DNA of 26,263 nt from JAMIFN01 sp035906235 (lineage in GTDB: Bacteria; Pseudomonadota; Gammaproteobacteria; Burkholderiales; Burkholderiaceae_C). The translations under genes were made by a program, and so were the position numbers. Where the stretch lies: contig JAMIFN010000086.1 in assembly GCA_035906235.1 (NCBI GenBank), positions 1-26,263 on the forward strand, written 5' to 3'. Every line of letters starts with the position of its first letter. Position 1 is the stretch's first letter. A model generated the notes under the pieces. That model worked only from the letters and a program-made list of their open reading frames with translations, searched no databases and was not told the DNA's origin. Below, piece after piece: positions 6,998 through 18,861 of the stretch.

Positions 6998-7363
6998 TTA
7001 CAGGCGCACAAAAACTCGACCGCCGTCTTCGACCGCTTCAAAGTGCGCCAAAGGCGCGGGTTGTTTGCCCATGGCTATCATTTTGTGCATGAACTGCGGC
7101 GCTTTGATGCCGCCGGGCAGGTTTTGCACCCACTCCACATTAGCACCAGTGCAGACATCAAACTTGGCGCCATGCCAAGGGCATTGCAGCACGCCCTCCG
7201 TCACCTTCCCTTTGGCCATATTCATGCCCATATGGCTGCATTTGTTTTCCACGGCCTGTACTTGGCCGGCCACGCGGGTGAGCAATATCTTGCGGCCCTC
7301 CACCTCGACGGCATGGCATTTGCCCTCGACAACTTGCGCGGAATGTGCAACATCGTGTTCCAT
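6998..7363 (-). CDS. Rieske-type [2Fe-2S] ferredoxin
   Basis: This is a 121-residue soluble protein with both halves of the Rieske cluster site: C-S-H in NKCSHMGMNM and C-P-W-H in LQCPWHGAKFD. The two Cys and two His bind a [2Fe-2S] cluster. The size and the absence of a membrane segment or catalytic domain fit a stand-alone Rieske ferredoxin of the type that feeds ring-hydroxylating dioxygenases or acts as a small electron carrier. No oxygenase or reductase lies nearby, so its partner is unknown. The ATG at 7361-7363 (MEHDVAHSAQ) is preferred over one 10 codons upstream because GGGGAG precedes it by six bases. It lies downstream of the rpoC terminator and convergent with the BioC-like gene. 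Confidence 0.9.
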   Translation of the reverse strand: MEHDVAHSAQVVEGKCHAVEVEGRKILLTRVAGQVQAVENKCSHMGMNMAKGKVTEGVLQCPWHGAKFDVCTGANVEWVQNLPGGIKAPQFMHKMIAMGKQPAPLAHFEAVEDGGRVFVRL

Positions 7364-7398
7364 CGTCTGCTCCCCTTGATCTTGATACTTCAAAAAAC

Positions 7399-7450
7399 AT
7401 AGCTATTCAGGCAGGTTTTACGGCTTAAAAGGCCAAAAACACCCCTAAAA
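7399..7450 (+). repeat. Dispersed repeat copy B, between the rpoC terminator and the Rieske gene
   Basis: Core AGCTATTCAGGCAG at 7401-7414, then GTTTTACGGCTTAAAAGGCC and an A-rich tail with CCCCTAAAAA. It lies in plus orientation, opposite to the flanking genes. It ends a few bases before the A-tract of the rpoC terminator and occupies the likely promoter region of the Rieske gene. Confidence 0.82.
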
Positions 7451-7452
7451 AT

Positions 7453-7482
7453 AAAAAAGGGCAGCTCCTGAGAACTGCCCTT
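7453..7482 (-). terminator. Intrinsic terminator of rpoBC
   Basis: Read on the minus strand, AAGGGCAG (7482-7475) pairs with CTGCCCTT (7464-7457) around a 10-base loop, followed by TTTTTTAT. It lies about 80 bases after the rpoC stop, oriented to end the rpoBC transcript. Confidence 0.87.
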
Positions 7483-7561
7483 GATTTAGCCATCCTCCAC
7501 CGCCTTTGCCGCGTAATGCCGCAAACGCTGTGGGGGAATGATAGCTTGCCTAGCCTGCGCT

Positions 7562-11800
<4,239 letters not shown>

Positions 11801-11824
11801 AAGTGTGCTTTCTTTCCTGTTGCC

Positions 11825-14800
11825 TTAGTTTTTTTCCAATTCGATATCTAGACCCAAAGAGCGTATCTCTTTGATCAAGACATTGAACGATTCGGGCATA
11901 CCCGCTTCGATGCTGTGCTCGCCCTTAACAATGCTTTCGTACACCTTGGTACGACCCTGCACATCGTCGGACTTGACGGTGAGCATCTCTTGCAAGATGT
12001 AAGACGCGCCATAGGCTTTGAGCGCCCAGACCTCCATCTCCCCGAAACGCTGACCACCGAACTGCGCTTTACCACCCAGCGGCTGCTGCGTAACCAACGA
12101 GTAAGGACCCGTCGAACGCGCGTGCATCTTGTCATCAACCAAATGGTGCAGTTTGAGCACATGCATATAGCCGACTGTGGTTTTGCGTTCAAACGCATCG
12201 CCCGTGCGACCATCAAACAGTTGTGCTTGCGTGCGGGTGTCGGTCAAACCTTTGGTGGCGGCCACTTCGTCTGGGTAGGCGAGTTTGAGCATGCCGCGAA
12301 TTTCGTCTTCGCTCGCGCCATCGAATACTGGCGTAGCAAAAGGCACGCCTTCAGCCAAGTTTCTGGCCATGGCTTGTACTTCCTCATCGCTGAGTTTGGC
12401 CAAGTCTTCTTTATGGCCCGAAGTGTTGTAAACCTTGTCCATGAAGCCGCGCAGCTCGCTGGCCTTAGCCTGCTCTTGCAGCATATCGCCGATGCGCTGA
12501 CCCAGGCCTTTAGCTGCCCAACCCAAATGGACCTCCAGCACCTGACCGATGTTCATGCGCGAAGGTACGCCCAGGGGGTTAAGCACGATGTCGCAAGGTG
12601 TGCCGTCTGCCATGTAAGGCATATCTTCTACAGGGACGATTTTAGAAACCACACCCTTGTTGCCGTGGCGGCCGGCCATTTTGTCACCAGGCTGCAGGCG
12701 GCGTTTGATGGCCAAGTAAACCTTAACCATTTTCAGCACGCCTGCGGGCAGCTCGTCACCTTGGGTGAGTTTCTTCTTTTTCTCCTCGTAGCCCATGTCA
12801 AAACTGTGGCGGGTTTGTTCCAGCGACAGTTTGATGGACTCGAGTTGCGCCGCGACGATTTCGTCCTCGGGGCGGATGTCGAACCAGTGGTATTTCTCGA
12901 CCGAGGCCAGGTAGTCTTTGTCGATCTTGCTGCCTTTGGCCAGCTTTTGTGGGCCGCCATTGGCGATTTTGCCGCTCAGCAATTTGGCCAAACGGTCAAA
13001 GGCATCGGCTTCCACGATGCGCATTTGGTCGTTCAAATCCATGCGGAAACGCTTGAGCTCATCGTCAATGATTTGCTGCGCGCGCTTATCGCGCTCGATG
13101 CCCTCACGCGTGAACACCTGTACATCGATGACCGTGCCGGCAGAGCCTTGATCCACGCGCAGCGAAGTGTCTTTTACATCAGAGGCTTTTTCACCAAAGA
13201 TGGCGCGCAGCAGCTTTTCTTCAGGCGTGAGAGTCGTCTCGCCTTTGGGTGTGACTTTGCCCACCAGGGTGTCGCCAGGCTTGACTTCAGCGCCGACATA
13301 AATGATGCCCGAATCATCCAAGCGGTTGAGCTGGGTTTCGCTTAAATTGGGGATGTCGCGGGTGATTTCTTCCGCACCCAGTTTGGTGTCACGCGCCATC
13401 ACCACCAGTTCTTCGATGTGGATGCTGGTGTAGCGGTCTTCGGCCACCACGCGTTCAGAAATCAGGATCGAATCCTCGAAGTTATAGCCATTCCACGGCA
13501 TGAAGGCCACGAGCATGTTTTGCCCCAGTGCCAGCTCGCCCAAATCGGTCGAGGCACCATCGGCAACCACATCACCCTTGGCAATCACATCGCCTTTTTT
13601 GACGATGGGGCGTTGGTGGATATTGGTATTTTGGTTAGAGCGTTGGTATTTGATGAGTGAATAGATATCCACACCCACTTCACCAGCTACCGCTTCTTTG
13701 TCATTAACGCGCACAACCACACGCGTGGCGTCCACATAATCCACGATACCGCCGCGAGTAGCCGTAACCACGGTGCCCGAATCGACTGCGGCAACGCGTT
13801 CGATGCCGGTACCGACAAAGGCTTTTTCTGGGCGTAGCGTAGGCACGGCTTGACGCTGCATGTTCGCACCCATCAAGGCGCGGTTGGCATCATCGTGCTC
13901 AAGGAAAGGGACTAAAGAAGCCGCTACAGAGACGATCTGCGCAGGCGAGACATCCATGTATTGGATGGTTTCTGCACCAACCAACACCGACTCACCTTGG
14001 TCACGCGCAGAGATCAACTCGCCCGTGAGTTTGCCCTCTTTGTCCAATACCGTATTGGCCTGGGCGATGACATATTTGCCCTCTTCGATGGCCGAGAGGT
14101 AGTCAATCTCGTTGGTGACTTTGCTATCGATCACGCGGCGATAGGGCGTTTCGATAAAGCCATATTCGTTCAAGCGGGCATACAAGGCCAGCGAGTTGAT
14201 CAGACCAATATTTGGCCCCTCAGGCGTTTCAATAGGGCAGACGCGGCCGTAGTGCGTGACATGCACATCGCGCACCTCAAAGCCGGCGCGTTCACGCGTT
14301 AAACCGCCTGGGCCCAGAGCTGAAACACGGCGCTTGTGCGTGATTTCAGACAGGGGGTTGGTTTGGTCCATGAACTGCGAGAGCTGAGAAGAGCCAAAGA
14401 ACTCTTTGAGCGCAGCAGAAATAGGCTTGCTATTGATCAAATCGTGCGGCATCAACGGCTCTTGCTCGGCCTGACCCAGACGCTCTTTCACGGCTTTTTC
14501 AATACGCGCCAAACCGGTGCGGTATTGGTTTTCGGCCAGTTCGCCCACGCAACGCACACGGCGGTTGCCCAGGTGGTCAATGTCATCAACCTCACCACGG
14601 CCATTGCGCAGATTGACCAAGATTTTGACCACAGACAGGATGTCTTCGTTAGACAAGACCATCTCGCCTTCGGCACCTTCGCGGCCGATTTTGGCGTTGA
14701 ACTTCATGCGCCCTACGCGTGACAAATCGTAGGTATCAGGGTTGTAGAACAGGCGGAAGAACAGGGCTTGCACTGCGTCTTCCGTGGGCGGCTCGCCAGG

Positions 14801-15955
14801 GCGCATCATGCGGTAGATGGCTACTCGCGCGCTCATTTCGTCTTGCGTTTCATCCGTACGCAGGGTTTGGCTGATGTAGGCACCATGATCGAGCTCATTG
14901 GTGTAGATGCACTCGATGTTGTTGATGCCAGCCGCGCGCAGCTTTTTCAAGGACGCTTCGCTGAGTTCGTCGTTGGCCTTGCCAATAACTTCGCCCGTAT
15001 CGGGGTCCACCACATTGCGAGCCAATACACGCCCCAAGAGCGAGTCTTCAGGTACGCTGATATGCGTGGTGCCCGATTGCTCGAGTTCGCGAGTATGGCG
15101 CTTGGTCACGCGCTTGTCTTTGGCCACCACGACTTTGCCGCTCTTGTCGGTGATGTCAAAACGCGCCACTTCACCACTCAAACGCTCAGCCACAAAGGCC
15201 ATTTGCGCACCCGACTCCATCAGTTTGAACTGGTCAAACATGAAGAAGTTTTCCAAAATGGTTTCGGGTGTCATGCCGATGGCTTTGAGCAAAATGCTCA
15301 CGGGCATTTTGCGGCGGCGGTCAACGCGGAAGTAAAGCAGGTCTTTGTGGTCGAATTCAAAATCGAGCCAAGAACCACGGTAAGGAATGATGCGCGCGGA
15401 GAACAACAACTTGCCTGAGCTGTGCGTCTTGCCTTTATCGTGCTCAAAGAACACGCCAGGGCTGCGGTGCAGCTGCGACACGATCACGCGCTCGGTACCG
15501 TTGATGATGAAGGAGCCCTTTTCCGTCATCAGGGGCACTTCGCCCATATAGACTTCTTGCTCTTTGACTTCTTTCACCACTTTGGACGAAGCCGTAGAAG
15601 AGTCGCGGTCATAAATGATGAGCTGCACGCGTGCGCGCACCGCCGAGCCAAAAGTCAGGCCACGGGTTTGGCACTCGCGCACATCAAAGGCGGGTTTGGC
15701 CAGGTTGTATTCGAGAAACTTCATCTCGACATAACCGTTGTGCGAGACGATGGGGAAGGCAGAAGAGAAACACGCCTGCAGGCCTTCGGTAACACGCTGC
15801 TTAGGTGCTACATCTTTTTGCAAAAAGGTGATGTAGGCATCGCGCTGCATTTGCAGCAGGTAAGGCACTTCCAGAACCGCGTCGCGTGAGCCGAAGTTTT
15901 TACGGATACGCTTGCGTTCGGTATAGGTGTAGTTTGTAGGGGAAGCCTGAGCCAT
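11825..15955 (-). CDS. rpoB: DNA-directed RNA polymerase subunit beta
   Basis: This is the beta subunit of RNA polymerase, 1376 residues. The start is ATG 15953-15955 (MAQASPTNYTYTERKRIRKNFG), with GGAGA six bases upstream; a frame extension of 10 codons lacks a ribosome site and does not look like the family. The rifampicin-contact region is intact around residues 521-550 (GSSQLSQFMDQTNPLSEITH, then RRVSALGPGG). Asp530, His540 and Ser545 correspond to E. coli Asp516, His526 and Ser531, the usual resistance positions, all in the sensitive form. One change from E. coli, Thr at the Asn518 position, looks like lineage variation. The gene is preceded by a 384-base leader region with a terminator-like attenuator and stem-loops, and is followed closely by rpoC. 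Confidence 0.99.
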   Translation of the reverse strand: MAQASPTNYTYTERKRIRKNFGSRDAVLEVPYLLQMQRDAYITFLQKDVAPKQRVTEGLQACFSSAFPIVSHNGYVEMKFLEYNLAKPAFDVRECQTRGLTFGSAVRARVQLIIYDRDSSTASSKVVKEVKEQEVYMGEVPLMTEKGSFIINGTERVIVSQLHRSPGVFFEHDKGKTHSSGKLLFSARIIPYRGSWLDFEFDHKDLLYFRVDRRRKMPVSILLKAIGMTPETILENFFMFDQFKLMESGAQMAFVAERLSGEVARFDITDKSGKVVVAKDKRVTKRHTRELEQSGTTHISVPEDSLLGRVLARNVVDPDTGEVIGKANDELSEASLKKLRAAGINNIECIYTNELDHGAYISQTLRTDETQDEMSARVAIYRMMRPGEPPTEDAVQALFFRLFYNPDTYDLSRVGRMKFNAKIGREGAEGEMVLSNEDILSVVKILVNLRNGRGEVDDIDHLGNRRVRCVGELAENQYRTGLARIEKAVKERLGQAEQEPLMPHDLINSKPISAALKEFFGSSQLSQFMDQTNPLSEITHKRRVSALGPGGLTRERAGFEVRDVHVTHYGRVCPIETPEGPNIGLINSLALYARLNEYGFIETPYRRVIDSKVTNEIDYLSAIEEGKYVIAQANTVLDKEGKLTGELISARDQGESVLVGAETIQYMDVSPAQIVSVAASLVPFLEHDDANRALMGANMQRQAVPTLRPEKAFVGTGIERVAAVDSGTVVTATRGGIVDYVDATRVVVRVNDKEAVAGEVGVDIYSLIKYQRSNQNTNIHQRPIVKKGDVIAKGDVVADGASTDLGELALGQNMLVAFMPWNGYNFEDSILISERVVAEDRYTSIHIEELVVMARDTKLGAEEITRDIPNLSETQLNRLDDSGIIYVGAEVKPGDTLVGKVTPKGETTLTPEEKLLRAIFGEKASDVKDTSLRVDQGSAGTVIDVQVFTREGIERDKRAQQIIDDELKRFRMDLNDQMRIVEADAFDRLAKLLSGKIANGGPQKLAKGSKIDKDYLASVEKYHWFDIRPEDEIVAAQLESIKLSLEQTRHSFDMGYEEKKKKLTQGDELPAGVLKMVKVYLAIKRRLQPGDKMAGRHGNKGVVSKIVPVEDMPYMADGTPCDIVLNPLGVPSRMNIGQVLEVHLGWAAKGLGQRIGDMLQEQAKASELRGFMDKVYNTSGHKEDLAKLSDEEVQAMARNLAEGVPFATPVFDGASEDEIRGMLKLAYPDEVAATKGLTDTRTQAQLFDGRTGDAFERKTTVGYMHVLKLHHLVDDKMHARSTGPYSLVTQQPLGGKAQFGGQRFGEMEVWALKAYGASYILQEMLTVKSDDVQGRTKVYESIVKGEHSIEAGMPESFNVLIKEIRSLGLDIELEKN

Positions 15956-16116
15956 GAATTCTCCGAAGGTGTTGGTTGGAATCAAGGCGACTTGGGGCCG
16001 CTAGCCTGCGCACTCAGGTTAAAAACCTAAGGGCGGGTCTAGGGGCACTTGGCGGCTGGCCACTACCAGCCATTGGCAGACGACAGTTGCCTTGCACAAC
16101 CGTCCGAACCAAGGAA

Positions 16117-16139
16117 CTTTCTCCAGTCGACTGAGAAAG
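16117..16139 (-). other. Stem-loop in the rpoB leader
   Basis: On the plus strand CTTTCTC + C + AGTC is followed by GACT + GAGAAAG, giving two 11-bp arms with a single bulged C and almost no loop. In RNA the innermost pairs must open to form a loop. It has no T-run, so it is not a terminator. Its position matches that of the RNase III processing hairpin of E. coli rplL-rpoB, but the equivalence is inference. Confidence 0.5.
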
Positions 16140-16184
16140 CACACAGTCAAGAATCTGCGCTGGCAGATGCTTCACTGTAGACTC

Positions 16185-16270
16185 TCAAGGCCAAAAACAC
16201 TATGTTTTTGATAGCTATCCAGGCAGGTTTCATAAGGAAAAACGCCTATTTCATGCCTAAAAACAAAAAG
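16185..16270 (+). repeat. Dispersed repeat copy C, rplL-rpoB intergenic
   Basis: Core AGCTATCCAGGCAG at 16213-16226, followed by GTTT and, after a diverged stretch, GCCTAAAAACAAAAAG. Just upstream is AAGGCCAAAAACAC (16187-16200), which equals the distal part of copy B, so this may be a tail of one element abutting the head of another. CAAAAACA and TGTTTTTG flank the junction as an 8-bp inverted repeat. The A-rich end is bracketed by TGCCTAA (16254-16260) and TTAGGCA (16273-16279). Confidence 0.78.
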
Positions 16271-16282
16271 TCTTAGGCAGAA

Positions 16283-16321
16283 AGCACAAAAGGCTGAGGC
16301 CTTCTCAACGAAGCCTCAGCC
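16283..16321 (-). terminator. Terminator or attenuator after rplL
   Basis: On the minus strand GGCTGAGGC (16321-16313) pairs with GCCTCAGCC (16300-16292) around a 12-base loop, followed by TTTTGTGCTTT. It starts about 20 bases after the rplL stop. The T-run is short and interrupted, which suits partial termination, because rpoBC downstream has no obvious promoter of its own. Confidence 0.78.
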
Positions 16322-16339
16322 CTTGTGTAAACCCAAAAA

Positions 16340-16717
16340 TTATTTGAGTTCGGCTTTCGCGCCAGCTTCTTCCAGCTTTTTCTTAGCGGCTTCAGCATCA
16401 GCTTTAGGCATGCCTTCTTTCAAAGTTTTGGGCGCGCCATCAACCATGTCTTTGGCTTCTTTCAAGCCCAAGCCGGTGATTTCACGCACAGCTTTAATCG
16501 CGCCAACTTTGTTGCCACCAGCTTCAGTCAGAACCAAGTCAAACTCGGTTTTTTCTTCAGCAGCAGCACCGCCAGCAGCAGCACCGCCAGCAGCAGGAGC
16601 AGCCATAGCAGCAGCGCTCACGCCAAATTTTTCTTCAATGGCTTTAACCAGCTCATTGAGTTCCATAACGCTCATGCTGTCCAGAGCGGTCAAAAATGCG
16701 TCTTTATCGAATGCCAT
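16340..16717 (-). CDS. rplL: 50S ribosomal protein L7/L12
   Basis: Multicopy stalk protein that recruits and stimulates translational GTPases. It has 125 residues. The N-terminal dimerisation domain (AFDKDAFLTALDSMSVMELNEL) is followed by an Ala/Gly-rich hinge (residues about 38-57) and the C-terminal factor-binding domain (EFDLVLTEAGGNKVGAIKAV and GLGLKEAKDMVDGAPK). The start is ATG 16715-16717 with TTAGGA upstream; a frame extension of 15 codons does not fit the family. It lies 54 bases after rplJ and should be translationally coupled with it, since L10 and L12 are made at a fixed ratio and bind as L10(L12)n. Confidence 0.98.
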   Translation of the reverse strand: MAFDKDAFLTALDSMSVMELNELVKAIEEKFGVSAAAMAAPAAGGAAAGGAAAEEKTEFDLVLTEAGGNKVGAIKAVREITGLGLKEAKDMVDGAPKTLKEGMPKADAEAAKKKLEEAGAKAELK

Positions 16718-16771
16718 TTTGTTTGTCCTAAATATTGAATAACTATCGTTTGTGCAAACCAACTTAAAACT

Positions 16772-17266
16772 TTAAGCGGCCGCGCCTTTTTGCTCGGCCA
16801 AAGCCACCAACACACGCGCCATAGACGACATAGGTGACTGCAACAAACCACAAATTTGCGCCAACAACACTTCGCGAGAAGGGATGCTTGCAAGTTCTTT
16901 CACGCCATCGACATCCAACGCTTTGCCGTTGTAGGCACCTGCGCGAATGACCAGCTTATCGTTCGTTTTTGCGAACTCAGCAACGACTTTGGCAGCTGCC
17001 ACAGCGTCTTCAGAGAAGCTGTAAAGCAAGGGGCCAGTCATTTGCTCAGACACAGATTCAAAACCTGTACCTGCAACTGCACGACGCGCCAAGGTGTTTT
17101 TCAACACCGCCAGAGTCACCCCTGATTGGCGCGCATTAACGCGCAATTGAGTCAGGCCAGCAACCGTGATGCCACGGTATTCGGCCATAACGAGCGTTTG
17201 GGCTTTCTCGGCGAGAGCGGTCACCTCAGTGATGACGGCTGCTTTCTCACTACGATTCAGAGCCAA
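16772..17266 (-). CDS. rplJ: 50S ribosomal protein L10
   Basis: Base of the ribosomal stalk; binds 23S rRNA and L12 dimers, and the L10-L12 complex represses its own mRNA. The best start is the TTG at 17264-17266, giving an N-terminus reading (M)ALNRSEKAAVITEV in place of the usual M-S/A-L-N-R-x-E-K. It is preceded by AGGAGAG with seven bases between. An in-frame ATG 14 codons upstream has no ribosome site and adds residues foreign to the family. From TTG the protein has 164 residues, normal length. Conserved blocks include VMAEYRGITVAGLTQLR, LKNTLARRAV and the C-terminal helix that carries L12. A structured leader precedes the gene. Confidence 0.96.
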   Translation of the reverse strand: MALNRSEKAAVITEVTALAEKAQTLVMAEYRGITVAGLTQLRVNARQSGVTLAVLKNTLARRAVAGTGFESVSEQMTGPLLYSFSEDAVAAAKVVAEFAKTNDKLVIRAGAYNGKALDVDGVKELASIPSREVLLAQICGLLQSPMSSMARVLVALAEQKGAAA

Positions 17267-17364
17267 GATACTCTCCTGAAAATGCAAACCAGCATGAATA
17301 CATCCCACCTATTCAATACTGCATTTGCGCCACTTCAATTTAGTGACTCAATATTTGGACCGAA

Positions 17365-17505
17365 ACAACAGCCTCGGTTGGGGTATTGCGCGCACCATCT
17401 GCGCTGACTGCAAGGCTATAAAACTGCTTAGCCTCACCATTAAGCCCAAAAGGACATCAGCGGTCTTCGATGACCTGCCAGGACAAACCCTAGCAGCCCA
17501 CGAAT
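17365..17505 (-). ncRNA. L10-type ribosomal protein leader (cis-regulatory mRNA element)
   Basis: The 288 bases between rplA and rplJ carry, on the minus strand, sequence typical of the rplJ leader: CGTGGGCTGCTAGGG near 17502-17488, GACCGCTGATGTCCTTTTGG, and GCGCAGATGGTGC ending near 17392. Together these can form the kinked stem bound by the L10(L12) complex in the known L10 leader family. The last block is the one I recognise most strongly. The boundaries are approximate. Binding would repress translation of rplJ and rplL when free L10-L12 accumulates. Confidence 0.65.
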
Positions 17506-17554
17506 TTTTACCACCAGTGACAACCCAAGAGCTGCCAAGGCGGATTTTTAAGCA

Positions 17555-18250
17555 TTAAGCTGCGATTGAACCCACCTCTACACGGACACCAACGCCCATG
17601 GTAGAAGACAAGGCTACCTTACGCAGGTACTGGCCTTTACTGGTCGCAGGCTTAGCTTTACTCAAAGCCTCCAACAGCGCAGCCAAATTGCCTTGCAATT
17701 GTTCAGCCGTGAACGAGCGACGGCCAATGGTGCTGTGAATAATGCCGGCCTTGTCAACGCGGAATTGCACTTGACCTGCTTTGGCATCGCGAACCGCTTT
17801 GGCCACATCCGGCGTGACGGTACCAACTTTGGGGTTAGGCATCAGACCGCGCGGGCCCAAGATTTGACCCAAAGTACCTACCACACGCATGGCGTCAGGC
17901 GCAGCGATCACCACATCGAAGGGCATATCGCCAGCTTTAACTTGGGCAGCCAAGTCATCCATACCCACCACCTCAGCACCAGCAGCTTTAGCCTCTTCGG
18001 CCTTGGCACCCTGGGCAAAAACGGCCACGCGGACAAATTTACCCGTACCGTTAGGCAGCACAACCGCACCACGCACAACCTGGTCAGATTTCTTGGCATC
18101 AATACCCAGCTGCACCGCCACATCGATAGATTCATCGAATTTAGCGGTTGCATGTTTTTGCACCAAGGTCAGCGCCTCAGCCACAGGGTAGAGCTTGGTA
18201 GATTCAACTGCACCTTGCAGGGCTTTTGCTTTTTTCGTCAACTTAGCCAT
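17555..18250 (-). CDS. rplA: 50S ribosomal protein L1
   Basis: Binds 23S rRNA at the L1 stalk next to the E site and acts as translational repressor of the rplKA operon. It has 231 residues, normal length. The family signature is present in the middle of the protein (MRVVGTLGQILGPRGLMPNPKVGTV), with FRVDKAGIIHSTIGRRSF and a conserved C-terminal GVGVRVEVGSI. The ATG lies 2 bases after the rplK stop, so the two genes are translationally coupled. The next gene, rplJ, begins 288 bases on, after the L10 leader. Confidence 0.98.
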   Translation of the reverse strand: MAKLTKKAKALQGAVESTKLYPVAEALTLVQKHATAKFDESIDVAVQLGIDAKKSDQVVRGAVVLPNGTGKFVRVAVFAQGAKAEEAKAAGAEVVGMDDLAAQVKAGDMPFDVVIAAPDAMRVVGTLGQILGPRGLMPNPKVGTVTPDVAKAVRDAKAGQVQFRVDKAGIIHSTIGRRSFTAEQLQGNLAALLEALSKAKPATSKGQYLRKVALSSTMGVGVRVEVGSIAA

Positions 18251-18252
18251 GA

Positions 18253-18684
18253 TTACAGACCCTCTACCGTTACACCCATAGAGCGAGCCGAGCCCGCCAA
18301 GGTACGCACCGCAGCATCAATGCTGGCGGCATTCATGTCTTGAATCTTGCCTTTGGCAATTTCTTCAAGCTGAGCGCGTGTGATTTTGCCAACCTTGTCA
18401 GAGTTAGGCTTCGAAGAGCCTTTATCCAACTTGATGGCCTTTTTAATCAAAACAGTCGCGGGCGGCGTTTTGATGATGAAGGTGAAAGATTTATCTGCAA
18501 ACGCAGTAATCACCACAGGCAGTGGCAACCCCGGCTCAACACCTTGAGTTTGCGCGTTAAACGCCTTGCAAAACTCCATGATGTTCAGGCCGCGCTGACC
18601 CAGCGCAGGGCCAATTGGGGGAGATGGATTGGCCTTACCTGCAGGGACTTGCAGTTTGATAAAGCCGACGATTTTCTTCGCCAT
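18253..18684 (-). CDS. rplK: 50S ribosomal protein L11
   Basis: Binds the GTPase-associated region of 23S rRNA and is required for stringent-response sensing by RelA. It has 143 residues. The N-terminal domain has IKLQVPAGKANPSPPIGPALGQRGLNIMEFCKAFN, and the C-terminal RNA-binding domain has KTPPATVLIKKA and the terminal LAGSARSMGVTVEG motif. It is the first gene of the rplKA-rplJL-rpoBC cluster here. A near-consensus promoter lies about 125 bases upstream. The usual upstream partners nusG, secE and tRNA-Trp are not present; instead a glycan-related operon on the same strand ends 177 bases away. Confidence 0.98.
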   Translation of the reverse strand: MAKKIVGFIKLQVPAGKANPSPPIGPALGQRGLNIMEFCKAFNAQTQGVEPGLPLPVVITAFADKSFTFIIKTPPATVLIKKAIKLDKGSSKPNSDKVGKITRAQLEEIAKGKIQDMNAASIDAAVRTLAGSARSMGVTVEGL

Positions 18685-18809
18685 GGCAAAACTCCAGTTA
18701 CGAGTGATAGCGTTGCAATCTCAGCACCATGCCAAGCGCAGCAACTCCTCGGAGGGAAAATAGGGCTGATTTATAAAATGCGCCAAGCCCAAGACGCGCA
18801 GAGCCGAGC

Positions 18810-18839
18810 ATTATAGATGCATTTTTAAGCTTGACGCAA
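18810..18839 (-). promoter_or_regulatory. Sigma70-type promoter of rplK
   Basis: On the minus strand a -35 TTGCGT (18839-18834) is followed after 18 bases by a perfect -10 TATAAT (18815-18810) and then GCTCGG. Predicted transcription would start near 18803 and give a leader of about 120 bases. The -35 begins 22 bases past the stop of the oxidoreductase gene. A strong own promoter fits a ribosomal operon that has been separated from nusG. Confidence 0.8.
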
Positions 18840-18861
18840 GCACCCAAGTTCAAGAAGGTTT

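Larger units (their letters stand above)
15956..16339 (-). other. rplL-rpoB intergenic region, 384 bases
   Basis: No gene is seen. In transcription order (minus strand) it contains a terminator-like hairpin just after rplL (16283-16321), dispersed repeat copy C (16185-16270), a long stem-loop at 16117-16139, a smaller hairpin at 16054-16071 (GGCTGG with CCAGCC) and the rpoB ribosome site. In E. coli the same interval holds an attenuator and an RNase III cleavage site that set the ratio of ribosomal protein to RNA polymerase mRNA. The same role is plausible here. I could not find a convincing separate rpoB promoter. Confidence 0.65.

Noticed and set aside
11915..13345. 476-codon open frame antisense to rpoB
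   Set aside because: It is the complement of a strongly conserved rpoB segment; its translation has no family features and no ribosome site. Long antisense frames are common opposite GC-rich conserved genes.
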